Assembly: GCF_000708715.2 (NCBI RefSeq)
Contig: NZ_JENB01000027.1
Span: 1 to 64,000, forward strand
Direction: 5' to 3'
From: Pseudomonas putida W15Oct28
GTDB taxonomy: Bacteria; Pseudomonadota; Gammaproteobacteria; Pseudomonadales; Pseudomonadaceae
DNA length: 64,000 bases
Of the stretch, positions 54,842-63,933 are shown piece after piece (within the stretch, counting starts at the first letter, position 1; each line of letters starts with the position of its first letter). The position numbers and the translations under genes are program-made. Under the pieces are notes generated by a model. The model ran no database searches and was not told the DNA's origin. It saw only the letters and a program-made list of their open reading frames with translations.

Positions 54842-55707
54842 TGAGAGCGCTGGCAGGGTTGATGGCGGTCAGCGTGTCCATCAACGTGGCACTGGCCGAT
54901 TGCACGCCACACAGCTTGCGCCTTGCGGTGATCCCGATCAAAAGTGCCATCGACATGGCCCGTGAGCACCAACCGCTGCTGCAACGCCTGAGCCAGGCGG
55001 CCGGGGTACCGGTGGAGCTGGTGATTGCGACCTCTTACGAAAGCGTGGTGGACGCGATTGTTTCTGGTGGTGCGGACATCGCCCGCCTTGGCCCTGCCTC
55101 GTATGTACTGGCCCATCGTCGCGATCCGCGTATCGAGCCGTTTGCCACCTTTACCTTGAGTGCCGGCCCTTACACCCCGGCAGGCAATCATTACCAGGCG
55201 CTGCTGCTGACCCGCGGCGAAAGCCCTGACAATATCGAAGCTTTGCGCGGCAGGCGCGTGGCCCTGACCGACCCGGCCAGCACCTCGGGCAGCCTGGTGC
55301 CCAGTGTCGAATTTGCCGCCCGGGTGGGCATGCCGCTGTCGCAGTTCTTTGGTGCGCTGGTGTATGCCGGCAACCACGACAAGGCGCTGGAGGCGTTGCT
55401 GGAGGGCCGGGTCGATGCCGCGTTCGTCGCCAGCGAGCGCACCGATGCCTATGTGGCCCAGCATGCCATCGCCCCAACGCGGCTCAAGGCGCAGTGGCGC
55501 TCGCAACCGATCTACTACGACCCGTATGTGTTCAGTGCCAGCCTGTGCCCGGCGCTGAAAAGCCGTATTCGCAAAGCCATGCTCGATGACCCGCAGGCAC
55601 TGGCGGCATTCGTTGCCTCACAGGATGCCAGCGGGCTGGTGCCGGTCAGCCAGGCCGACTATGAACCGCTGCAGCAGATGATGAATGCGGCGTTGCCCCT
55701 CCAGTAG
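54832..55707 (+). CDS. PhnD-like periplasmic substrate-binding protein
   Basis: The 291-residue protein has a signal peptide ending VALA-DCTP and a phosphonate-type binding fold (LRLAVIPIKSAID, GADIARLGPASYVLA, ALTDPASTSGSLVPS). No ABC permease is nearby, so it may act as a sensory partner of the overlapping GGDEF-EAL protein rather than in transport. That role is inferred from the gene overlap. Confidence 0.85.
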   Translation: MRVMRALAGLMAVSVSINVALADCTPHSLRLAVIPIKSAIDMAREHQPLLQRLSQAAGVPVELVIATSYESVVDAIVSGGADIARLGPASYVLAHRRDPRIEPFATFTLSAGPYTPAGNHYQALLLTRGESPDNIEALRGRRVALTDPASTSGSLVPSVEFAARVGMPLSQFFGALVYAGNHDKALEALLEGRVDAAFVASERTDAYVAQHAIAPTRLKAQWRSQPIYYDPYVFSASLCPALKSRIRKAMLDDPQALAAFVASQDASGLVPVSQADYEPLQQMMNAALPLQ

Positions 55708-55738
55708 CAGCAGATATCTTCCGGGCTGGCGCGATTTT

Positions 55739-55826
55739 TGTGGGAGCGGGCGTGCCCGCGAACACCGGCGCAGCCGGTGCCATCCACCGCGTTGAATTCT
55801 TCGCGGGCACGCCCGCTCCCACAGGG
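55739..55826. repeat. Composite REP element
   Basis: TGTGGGAGCGGGCGTGCCCGCG and CGCGGGCACGCCCGCTCCCACA enclose ACCGGCGCAGCCGGTGCCATCCACCGCG. Confidence 0.9.
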
Positions 55827-55856
55827 AAACCAGTGGGTGTGCCATCACCTACAGTG

Positions 55857-55907
55857 GGTGAGGTACACGACAGACAACCCATTTCGGTTTATCGTGTACC
55901 CATCACC
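55857..55907. promoter_or_regulatory. Inverted repeat upstream of the recombinase gene
   Basis: GGTGAGGTACACGA (55857-55870) and TCGTGTACCCATCACC (55892-55907) form an inverted repeat across 21 bases. It may be a recombinase binding (att-like) site or an operator over its promoter. Confidence 0.5.
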
Positions 55908-55923
55908 CGCCGACACCCGCACC

Positions 55924-56874
55924 ATGACCGATATCGAGCGCTACCTTCGCGCCGCCACCCGTGACAACACCCGGCGCAGCTACCAGGCTGCCATCGAGCA
56001 CTTTGAAACCCACTGGGGCGGTTTTCTCCCGGCCACCGCCGAGAGTATTGCCCGCTATCTGGCCGACCACGCCGACCAGCATGCCGTCAGCACCCTGCGC
56101 CAGCGCCTGGCTGCACTCAGCCAGTGGCACGTCGCCCAAGGCTTCCCCGACCCGACCAAGGCGCCGCTGGTGCGCCAGGTGCTGCGCGGTATCCGCACCC
56201 TGCACCCGACGCCGCCCAAACAGGCAGCCCCGCTGTTGCTGCAGCACCTGCAAACTGCGGTGACCTGTTTTGAAGAGGAAGCCCGCCAGGCACGTGAACA
56301 TCACGACCTGGCCGCCCTGCGCCGGGCCCGGCGCGACAGTGCGCTGCTGTTGCTGGGTTTCTGGCGTGGTTTTCGTGGTGATGAACTGGCGCGCCTGCGC
56401 ATCGAACATATCCAGGCCGAAGCCGGTGTCGGTATCACGTTGTTCCTGCCGCGCAGCAAGGGCGACCGTGAAGCCTTGGGCGTGCAACACCGCACCCCTG
56501 CCCTCAAGGCCTTGTGCCCGGTCACGGCCTACCTGCAATGGCTGGAGGTCGCCGGCATTGCCCATGGGCCGGTATTCCGCAAGCTCGACCGCTGGGGCAA
56601 CCTCGGTGACAGCGCACTCAACAGCAACAGCCTGGTCGGCCTGCTGCGGCGCATGCTGGAGCGTGCCGGGGTACCGGCGGCGTTGTATACCGGCCACTCA
56701 CTGCGGCGTGGCTTCGCCACCTGGGCAACCGCCAATGGCTGGGAACTGAAGTCGCTGATGAGCTATGTGGGCTGGAAAGACGCCAAGTCGGCCTTGCGCT
56801 ATATCGACTCGGCGCAGCGCTTTGGCGAATTGGCCGTTTTACCGGCCAGCCAGACGCAACGGCTTATTCCTTGA
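55924..56874 (+). CDS. Stand-alone tyrosine recombinase (integrase family)
   Basis: The 316-residue protein has an N-terminal SAM-like DNA-binding domain and a C-terminal catalytic domain with WRGFRGDELARLR (first arginine), GHSLRRGFATWA (H-x-x-R) and YIDS (nucleophile tyrosine). All catalytic residues seem present. There is no neighbouring phage or island gene, so its target is unclear. It overlaps the convergent SDR gene by 11 bases. Confidence 0.87.
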   Translation: MTDIERYLRAATRDNTRRSYQAAIEHFETHWGGFLPATAESIARYLADHADQHAVSTLRQRLAALSQWHVAQGFPDPTKAPLVRQVLRGIRTLHPTPPKQAAPLLLQHLQTAVTCFEEEARQAREHHDLAALRRARRDSALLLLGFWRGFRGDELARLRIEHIQAEAGVGITLFLPRSKGDREALGVQHRTPALKALCPVTAYLQWLEVAGIAHGPVFRKLDRWGNLGDSALNSNSLVGLLRRMLERAGVPAALYTGHSLRRGFATWATANGWELKSLMSYVGWKDAKSALRYIDSAQRFGELAVLPASQTQRLIP

Positions 56875-58588
56875 AGCTGTGCCGGGCGACGCCGCCCGTT
56901 TCCGGGCGGATGGCATACAGGTCGCCAGCATCGGGGTAATGGTGCAGCTCTTCAGGGCTCATGTCGAAGCGCGCGGTGCTGATGTACAAGGTGTTCAAGC
57001 CCGGCCCGCCAAAGCAGCAACTGGTAGGGCACGGTACCGGCATCAACACCTGGTCGGTCAGGTGGCCGTGGCGGTCGTAGCGCAGCAGGCAGCTGCCATG
57101 GTACTGGCACACCCACAACCCGCCATCGCGGTCCAGCGCCAGGCCATCCGGCCGCCCCAGCTCAGCAGGGGTTTCGGCAAACAGCGTCACCGCGCCCAGC
57201 CGGCCTTCGGCGAGGTACTCGGCGCGGTAGATGGCGCGCGCCGCCGAATCGACGAAGTACACCGTACGGCCGTCCTGCGACCAGGCAAGGCCGGTGGGCA
57301 AGGCCAGGTCGTCATGGATCACCTGGTCGCTCAACTGCCCGTCGAAGCGGAACAGCGCCCCGGTATTGCCACTCAAGGCTTCGTCCATCAGCCCGGTTAC
57401 GAAGCGGCCTTGCGGGTCACAAGCGCCGTCGTTGAAGCGGTAGGTCGAGCGCGGATGGACCGATGCCGAATGCTGGCGCACCTTGCGCGCCGGCACATCG
57501 AAGATGGCCACACTGTCATCTTCGGTGAAAATCAGGTTGCCCCGGTCGGTCAGCGCCAGGGCGCCAATGCGCGCGGCTGACTCGTAAAGGTTGCGGACCT
57601 CACCATCGGGTGCCAGGCAGTTGATGCGTCCGCCAGAAATATCGACAAAGTACAATGCGCCACTGCACTCATCCCAGACCAGGCTTTCACCAAGGTCCGC
57701 GCGCGTGTTGGCGACTTTGACTGGCACGTAGTTGCATTCCTTGATGCGGTTCCAGCGCTCGGCCACCTCCGCCAGGTCGGCGGCCTGCACACGGCCCAGG
57801 TCCCGAGGGTAGCTGACGCCGCTGTTTTCGTTGAAGCGTGTGGCGGTGAACTGCCCGTTGCTGGCGCGCAAGATGTAGCCGGTGTCATGGCACAGCGCAC
57901 TGGCCAGGTACAGCACGCCGGGCGTGACCCACTCGGGTTTCAATTCTTCTGGCGGTTGGCTGATGCCCCACATGCGGGTCTTGGCCACCGGCGATATGGC
58001 ATTGACCAGGATGCCGTGCTCCTGGCCCTCCATGCTCAGGGCGTTCATGATGCCGACCTGGGCCATCTTGCCGGCGGCATAGGCCACCAGCCCGGGCTGC
58101 GCATAGCGCTGGTACATGGCACGGTCCGAGGTGGTCAGCACTACCCGTGGCGCAGTGGAGCGCTTGAGGTGGGGCCAGGCATGCTTGGCCAGCCACACGG
58201 GCGCCTGCACGTTGATGCCCAGCGCGCGTTGCAGAAAGGCGGCTTCATGATCCTCGATACGCTGGTAATCGACCCAGCCGGCATTGTGGATGAGGATATC
58301 CAGCGCACCGAAATGCTCGATGGCCAGCTCGACCAGCTGCTTGCAGGCGCCCTCGTCCTCCAGTTGGCCGGCGTGCCCAACCACAGCAAAGCCTTTCGCA
58401 CGCATGGCCGTCAGTGCGTGTTCAAGCGCCGAAGCGTCCTGCCCTTGCCCCGATCGGTCGGTGCCCAGGTCGCTGATGACGACCCGCGCGCCGCGTTCGG
58501 CCAACGCCATGGCATAGGCCAGGCCAAGGCCTTGTGCGGCACCGGTGATGACCGCAACTTTATTGTGAAAAGGGTCTGTGACGGGCAT
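56864..58588 (-). CDS. Short-chain dehydrogenase fused to SMP-30/gluconolactonase
   Basis: The 574-residue protein joins an SDR domain (residues 1-290; NAD motif GAAQGLGLA at 16-24, IHNAG, YAAGK catalytic pair) to an SMP-30/LRE beta-propeller (about 295-574; ADLGESLVWDECSGALYFVD, FNDGACDPQGRFVTG, PTGLAWSQDGRTVYFVDS). A sugar or diol could be oxidised to a lactone and hydrolysed by one polypeptide. Divergent from a LysR gene, its likely regulator. Confidence 0.88.
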   Translation of the reverse strand: MPVTDPFHNKVAVITGAAQGLGLAYAMALAERGARVVISDLGTDRSGQGQDASALEHALTAMRAKGFAVVGHAGQLEDEGACKQLVELAIEHFGALDILIHNAGWVDYQRIEDHEAAFLQRALGINVQAPVWLAKHAWPHLKRSTAPRVVLTTSDRAMYQRYAQPGLVAYAAGKMAQVGIMNALSMEGQEHGILVNAISPVAKTRMWGISQPPEELKPEWVTPGVLYLASALCHDTGYILRASNGQFTATRFNENSGVSYPRDLGRVQAADLAEVAERWNRIKECNYVPVKVANTRADLGESLVWDECSGALYFVDISGGRINCLAPDGEVRNLYESAARIGALALTDRGNLIFTEDDSVAIFDVPARKVRQHSASVHPRSTYRFNDGACDPQGRFVTGLMDEALSGNTGALFRFDGQLSDQVIHDDLALPTGLAWSQDGRTVYFVDSAARAIYRAEYLAEGRLGAVTLFAETPAELGRPDGLALDRDGGLWVCQYHGSCLLRYDRHGHLTDQVLMPVPCPTSCCFGGPGLNTLYISTARFDMSPEELHHYPDAGDLYAIRPETGGVARHSFKE

Positions 58589-58714
58589 TTCTGGCTACCT
58601 TCAATTCTCCTTTTTACGATATCAACAAACAAATCCATGACTTAATATTAAAAGCATGCACATTTGATATCTCATGGATATCACCGACAAGTAGCCACGC
58701 TGCAGGAATAGTGG

Positions 58715-59626
58715 ATGATCGAAACACGTTTGCTCAGGCAGTTCATCGCTGTGGCCGAGGAATTGCACTTTCACAAGGCCGCCGAGCGCCTGCACATGGC
58801 GCAACCGCCGCTGAGCCAGGCCATCAACCGCCTTGAAGAAAAGCTGGGCTTCAGCCTGCTGCTGCGTAACAAGCGCGGGGTGCGCCTGACCGCAGCGGGT
58901 GCGGCGTTTCTCGACACGGCCTACCGCACCCTGGCTGAGCTGGAACAGGGGATCGAGTACGCCCGCAATGTGTCTGCAGGGGTCAGTGGCAAGCTGACCA
59001 TCACGGCGATTTCCATCGCCTATTACGACTCGCTGCTCAGCAGCTTGCGCCGTTTTCGCGAGACTTACCCGAGCGTGCAGTTGACCATCCGCGAGATGCC
59101 ATCCGCCTCGCAGGCCAAGGCTTTGCTGGCCGGCGAAGCGGACATCGGCTTCATGCGCAGGCTACCGTTGCCGGCGGGCACGCTTGAAGCACGGTTGTTG
59201 CTGGACGAGCAGATCGTCATGGCCCTGCCCGCCAGCCACCCGAAGGCGCAGCACGGGGAAGTCGACCTGCGCGAGTTTGCCGATGAGGTCTTCGTGTTCA
59301 CCCCCCAAGCATTGGGCGGCGGCTATCACGCGCAGCTGGTGGCGCTGTGCGAGGCGGCGGGTTTCTACCCCAAGGTGGTGCAGGAGGCAGCGCAGATCCA
59401 TACCCTGCTGGGCCTGGTGGCCTGCGGTTTTGGCGTGGCCCTTGTACCGGCCTCGTTCGTTGGCTCAACCCCGCGCGAACGCGTGCAGTTTTGCCCGATT
59501 CGCTCTATTGATGAGCAACCCGCACCCGGGATCGGCCTGTACATGAAATGGAACGCCCAGAACGCTTCGCCAGCACTGGCCAACTTCATTGCCATGTTTG
59601 AAAACCAAGGGATCACAGGCGGCTAG
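58715..59626 (+). CDS. LysR-family transcriptional regulator
   Basis: The 303-residue regulator has an N-terminal winged helix (LLRQFIAVAEELHFHKAAERL, PPLSQAINRLEEKLG) and a two-lobed effector domain with hinge near GKLTITAISIAYY. It diverges from the SDR-SMP30 gene across 126 bases, so it probably controls that gene. Effector unknown. Confidence 0.9.
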   Translation: MIETRLLRQFIAVAEELHFHKAAERLHMAQPPLSQAINRLEEKLGFSLLLRNKRGVRLTAAGAAFLDTAYRTLAELEQGIEYARNVSAGVSGKLTITAISIAYYDSLLSSLRRFRETYPSVQLTIREMPSASQAKALLAGEADIGFMRRLPLPAGTLEARLLLDEQIVMALPASHPKAQHGEVDLREFADEVFVFTPQALGGGYHAQLVALCEAAGFYPKVVQEAAQIHTLLGLVACGFGVALVPASFVGSTPRERVQFCPIRSIDEQPAPGIGLYMKWNAQNASPALANFIAMFENQGITGG

Positions 59627-59655
59627 GAACACTGTCCATCAAATGCTTCGAATAA

Positions 59656-59746
59656 CCCTGTGGGAGCGGGTTCACCCGCGAACACCGGCGTAGCCGGTGC
59701 CATACACCGCGTCGCATTCTTCGCGGGTGAACCCGCTCCCACACGG
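59656..59746. repeat. Composite REP element
   Basis: CCCTGTGGGAGCGGGTTCACCCGCG and CGCGGGTGAACCCGCTCCCACACGG enclose ACCGGCGTAGCCGGTGCCATACACCGCG. Confidence 0.9.
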
Positions 59747-59760
59747 TCCAGCGACTTTGT

Positions 59761-60900
59761 TCAAAACTGTTTGGCACAGCGCCACAGCCGACCAATGTCA
59801 CAAGCCCGCGCCTGCAGCAGCTGCGCAGCATTGGCACAGGCCTGTTCCAGGCTCATCGGTCCGCTGGCCAACGCAAATGCAGCATCGACCCCATGGGCAT
59901 ACAACTGCTGATAACCCTCACCCAAAGTCCCGGCCAGCACCACCACTGGCACGCCGTAACGTTTGGCTACCCGGGCCACCCCCATCGGTGTCTTGCCGCG
60001 CAGTGTCTGGGCATCGAAACGGCCTTCGCCAGTTATCACCAGATCTGCCCCCTGCACCAGTGCATCGAGGCCGGCCAGCTCGGCCACTACCTCCACCCCT
60101 GGGCGGAACTGTGCGCCCATGAAGGCCCGGGCAGCGAAGCCCATGCCACCGGCAGCACCGCAACCCGGGTAGTCGCGCACATCCTCACCCAGCAACTTTG
60201 CACAGCGATCGGCAAAATGCCCTAGCGCCTGGTCCAGCGCCTGCACCTGCTGCGGGTTGGCCCCCTTCTGCGGGCCGAAGATCGCCGAAGCACCATTGGC
60301 GCCACACAGCGGGTTGTCGACGTCGGCCGCCACTTCAAATTGCACTTCAGCGAGCCGTGGGTCCAGGTCGCTGGCGTCGATGCGGGCCAGCTTGGCCAAG
60401 GCCAGGCCACCCTCCTCCAGCGCTTGCCCATCAGCGTCCAGCAGGCGCAGGCCGAGCGCTCGCAACATGCCGCTGCCGGCGTCGTTGGTGGCGCTTCCGC
60501 CGATGGCCAGCACCACGCGCTGCGCGCCGGCGGCCAGGGCGGCGGCAATCAGCTCGCCGGTGCCCCAGGTGCTGCTGCGGCAGGCGTCGCGCTGACCGGT
60601 GGGCACCAGTTGCAGGCCACTGGCCTGGGCCATTTCGATGATTGCCGTACGGCTTTGTGGCAACCAGCCCCAGCCGGCCTCCACGCTTTGCCCCAGCGGC
60701 CCACGCACGGTCTGGCGGCGCAGTTCGCCGTGGCTGGCGGCAAGGATCGCCTCCATGGTGCCTTCGCCGCCGTCGGCCATCGGGCACTCCACCAGCTCCG
60801 CTTCCGGCCACGCCTCGCCCAGGCCCGCGGCGATAGCGCGAGCGACACCGGCAGCGTCGAGGCTGTCCTTGAACGAGTCGGGGGCAATGACGATCTTCAT
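59761..60900 (-). CDS. garK: Glycerate 2-kinase
   Basis: The 379-residue kinase phosphorylates D-glycerate at C2, ending sugar-diacid or glyoxylate catabolism. Family marks are APDSFKDSLDA near the start, MADGGEGTMEAI, LAIGGSATNDAGSGML and VITGEGRFDAQTLRGKTP. The ATG at 60900 has AGGAGAATCCCC upstream. Adjacent cdaR supports the GarK assignment; GlxK is an alternative name. Confidence 0.9.
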   Translation of the reverse strand: MKIVIAPDSFKDSLDAAGVARAIAAGLGEAWPEAELVECPMADGGEGTMEAILAASHGELRRQTVRGPLGQSVEAGWGWLPQSRTAIIEMAQASGLQLVPTGQRDACRSSTWGTGELIAAALAAGAQRVVLAIGGSATNDAGSGMLRALGLRLLDADGQALEEGGLALAKLARIDASDLDPRLAEVQFEVAADVDNPLCGANGASAIFGPQKGANPQQVQALDQALGHFADRCAKLLGEDVRDYPGCGAAGGMGFAARAFMGAQFRPGVEVVAELAGLDALVQGADLVITGEGRFDAQTLRGKTPMGVARVAKRYGVPVVVLAGTLGEGYQQLYAHGVDAAFALASGPMSLEQACANAAQLLQARACDIGRLWRCAKQF

Positions 60901-61020
60901 GGGGATTCTCCTGTCCTGATGAGCGGCATGCTGACAGCTGTTCGCCAAGGGGGCCTCGGTCAAATGCACAAAACGCCGGGCGGGTTGTTTGGGCGGATGC
61001 CTTCGTGGTTGCGATCTTGC

Positions 61021-61125
61021 CCTTGTGGGAGCGGCCTTGCGTCGCGAAAGGGCTGCGCAGCAGCCCCTCGAATTTCAGCGTTGTCGCAAATCCCGGGGGG
61101 GGCCGCGCCCACAAAGACCGCACAC
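61021..61125. repeat. Degenerate REP-like palindrome
   Basis: TTGTGGGAGCGGCCTTGCGTCGCGAAAGG is partly mirrored by GGGGCCGCGCCCACAA; within it is a perfect hairpin GGGCTGC-GCA-GCAGCCC (61050-61066). Confidence 0.6.
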
Positions 61126-61134
61126 AGCTCGAGC

Positions 61135-62232
61135 TCAAGCTGCTGGCAACAGCTGCAACCCCAGATACAAACTGAGCATCCCTTCCATGCGTAGCGGGTC
61201 GACCTCGCCCAGTTCGGCAATCCGCTCCAGGCGGTAGCGCAGGCTGTTGCGGTGGATGCCCAGGGCATCGGCACAGGCCTGGCTCTGGCCGTCATGGGCA
61301 CACCAGGTACGCAGGGTGGTGAGCAACTGGCCGCTGTTGTCCCTGGCGCTAATGCGCTGCAGCGGCTCCAGCAGCTCATCCAGCGCGTCATCGTTGCGGT
61401 GGCGCCACAGCAGCGCCGGCAGCCGGTAACGCTGCAGGCTGAGCAAGCGTTCGGTCGGCAATACCTCGCGGCCATAGGCCAGCAAGTCACGTACCCGGCG
61501 GTAACCCCGGCGCAACTGCTCAAGGCTCTGCACGGCACTGCCCAGGGCCAGGCGCTCCACCTCCCAGCCGTGGCGTTGCAGGCGCTCCAGCAGGCGCGGT
61601 TCATCCAGTGCCACGCTGGCCGGCCGGCACCACAGCAATGACTGGCGCGCCGGGCTAACGCACCAGCTGTCCGGGTACCGGCTCATCAACCACGCCGACA
61701 AGGCCTCGGCGGGTGGCCCCGAGGCCAGTTCGAACAGGCAGGGTACCCGTGGCAGCTGAGGCTTCAGGCCCAATTGCCGGGCTTCGTCGAGCAGCCGCGG
61801 TGAATCACCGCTGCCACCCAGCAACAGCGCCAGCAAATCATCACAGCGCTGCCGTCGCCATTGCTGGTCGGCCTGTAGATGGCGCTGGGCCAACAGCATC
61901 TCGGCGGTCATGCGTACCAGCTCGCCATAGGTGCGCACCTGCTGCGGGTCACCGGTCAGGCCCAGCACGCCCATCAGCCGGCCATCCAGCATCAGTGGCA
62001 GGTTCACCCCGGGCTGCACGCCCTTCAGGCACTTGGCCGCGTCAGTATCCAGTTCGACGATGCGGCCGTTGGCCAGAACCAGCTGCGCCCCCTCGTGACG
62101 GGTGTTGATGCGCTCCGGCTCGCCGCTGCCCAGGATCAAGCCCTGGCTGTCCATGACATTGACGTTGCACGGCAGAATGGCCATTGCCCGGTCAACGATA
62201 TCCTGTGCCAGGTCATGGTCGAGTTCGAACAT
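61135..62232 (-). CDS. cdaR: CdaR-family sugar diacid regulator
   Basis: The 365-residue regulator has the N-terminal diacid recognition domain (LAQDIVDRAMAILPCNVNVMDSQG; residues 5-135), a middle region, and a C-terminal HTH_30 (ACADALGIHRNSLRYRLERIAEL). It activates glucarate/galactarate/glycerate genes. Located between garK (same strand) and the MFS gene (divergent), both probable targets. Confidence 0.9.
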   Translation of the reverse strand: MFELDHDLAQDIVDRAMAILPCNVNVMDSQGLILGSGEPERINTRHEGAQLVLANGRIVELDTDAAKCLKGVQPGVNLPLMLDGRLMGVLGLTGDPQQVRTYGELVRMTAEMLLAQRHLQADQQWRRQRCDDLLALLLGGSGDSPRLLDEARQLGLKPQLPRVPCLFELASGPPAEALSAWLMSRYPDSWCVSPARQSLLWCRPASVALDEPRLLERLQRHGWEVERLALGSAVQSLEQLRRGYRRVRDLLAYGREVLPTERLLSLQRYRLPALLWRHRNDDALDELLEPLQRISARDNSGQLLTTLRTWCAHDGQSQACADALGIHRNSLRYRLERIAELGEVDPLRMEGMLSLYLGLQLLPAA

Positions 62233-62395
62233 TGCGTGGTCCTTTAGGTGTTAGGCTTTTGGGCTCGGGCACAGCAGCCTGGGCCGAGCGCTGTGCAAAA
62301 GCACAAAGACAGGCTAGCCGCAGTCCCCGAGACTCGTCAGGGCGAGCGCCGGAACAGGCGACGCGGCAAAAACCATAACAACAGAGAACCCGATC

Positions 62396-63724
62396 ATGGC
62401 ACACAGCCCCGCCCCTGACCAAGGCTCGGACACCACCCGCAACGCGCTGTACCGGCGCATCACCCTGCGGCTGATTCCGTTCATTTTCATCTGCTACCTG
62501 TTCAACTACCTGGACCGCGTCAACGTCGGCTTTGCCAAGCTGCAGATGCTCGACGCCCTGAAATTCAGCGAAACGGTGTACGGCCTGGGTGCCGGCATCT
62601 TCTTCATCGGTTACGTGCTCTGCGGCCTGCCGAGCAACCTGGCACTCAACCGCTTCGGCCCGCGGCGCTGGATCGCGCTGATGATGATTGCCTGGGGCAG
62701 CCTGTCGACCTGCCTGCTGTTCGTAACCACCCCCACCGAATTCTATGCCCTGCGCCTGCTCACCGGCGCTGCCGAAGCCGGCTTCTTCCCGGGCGTGGTG
62801 CTGTACCTTTCGCGCTGGTTCCCGGCCGCCCGTCGCGGCCGCATCATGGCCCTGTTCATGTCGGCGATCCCGGTGTCGGGCCTGCTCGGCGGGCCGTTCT
62901 CCGGCTGGATCCTCCAGCACTTTGCTGCCGGCCAGCACGGCCTGGCCGGCTGGCAATGGATGTTCCTGATCCAGGGCCTGCCCACCGTTGCCCTGGGTGT
63001 GCTGGCGGTGTTCCTGCTCAGCGACGGCTACCAGAAAGCCGCTTGGTTGAGCCAGGCCGAACGCCAGCTGATCGCCAACGACCTCGAAGCCGACGCTGCA
63101 GGTAAGCCGAAAACCACGGGCGATGGCGTGCTCGCCGTGTTGACCAACCCGCTGATCTGGACCTTTGGCTTCATCTACTTCTGCATCCAGAGTGGCGTGT
63201 ACGCGATCAACTTCTGGCTACCGTCGATCATCAAGAACATGGGCTTCGACAACCCACTGCTGATCGGCTGGCTGAGCGCCATCCCGTACCTGCTGGCCGG
63301 TGTGTTCATGATCCTTTGCGGGCGCTCGGCAGACCTGCGCAACGAGCGCCGCTGGCACCTTGTGGTGCCGATGCTGATGGGCGCTATCGGCCTGCTGATT
63401 GCGGTGAACTTCGCCGGCAACCCGGCCATTGCCATTCTGGGTCTGTCGATCGCCACCATGGGCGCGCTTACCGGGCTGCCGATGTTCTGGCCGATGCCAA
63501 CCGCGCTGCTCAGTGCCGGCACCGCAGTTGCGGGCCTGGCGATCATCAACTCCGTGGGCCAGATGGCCGGTTTCCTCAGCCCGTATCTAGTGGGGTTCAT
63601 CAAGGACCAGACAGGTTCGACCGATGCCGCCTTGTATTCGCTGGCGGCGCTGATCGTGCTGGGTAGCCTGGTGGCCCTGCGCGTCACACGAGCGGGTGCG
63701 CTGAGTTCTGCACGGGCCAATTGA
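62396..63724 (+). CDS. MFS transporter, anion:cation symporter (sugar acid) type
   Basis: The 442-residue protein has 12 hydrophobic segments and ACS-family motifs: ICYLFNYLDRVNVGFAKLQM near 27-46, LTGAAEAGFFPGVVLYLSRWF, and a second-half RSADLRNERRW loop. The context (cdaR, garK) suggests uptake of glucarate, galactarate or glycerate. ACAACAGAGAAC upstream may be a weak Crc/Hfq site. Confidence 0.88.
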   Translation: MAHSPAPDQGSDTTRNALYRRITLRLIPFIFICYLFNYLDRVNVGFAKLQMLDALKFSETVYGLGAGIFFIGYVLCGLPSNLALNRFGPRRWIALMMIAWGSLSTCLLFVTTPTEFYALRLLTGAAEAGFFPGVVLYLSRWFPAARRGRIMALFMSAIPVSGLLGGPFSGWILQHFAAGQHGLAGWQWMFLIQGLPTVALGVLAVFLLSDGYQKAAWLSQAERQLIANDLEADAAGKPKTTGDGVLAVLTNPLIWTFGFIYFCIQSGVYAINFWLPSIIKNMGFDNPLLIGWLSAIPYLLAGVFMILCGRSADLRNERRWHLVVPMLMGAIGLLIAVNFAGNPAIAILGLSIATMGALTGLPMFWPMPTALLSAGTAVAGLAIINSVGQMAGFLSPYLVGFIKDQTGSTDAALYSLAALIVLGSLVALRVTRAGALSSARAN

Positions 63725-63728
63725 GCCT

Positions 63729-63828
63729 GTTCGCGGGTGAACCCGCTCCCACAGGGATACCACAGCCTTCGCGTTTGTGGTGACCCTGTGGTGATCCTGT
63801 GGGAGCGGGTTCACCCGCGAAGAGGCCC
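63729..63828. repeat. Inverted pair of REP elements
   Basis: TTCGCGGGTGAACCCGCTCCCACAGG and CCTGTGGGAGCGGGTTCACCCGCGAAGAGG face each other across about 40 bases after the MFS gene. Confidence 0.9.
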
Positions 63829-63933
63829 GCCCAGGCGACACAAAACCTCCCTCCTCCACCGATCGTCAGCTCAACGCATCCCCTCTGCACCCCAGGCGTC
63901 AAATGGTTCCAAAGGCCCCTTTGGAGAAGCCCC

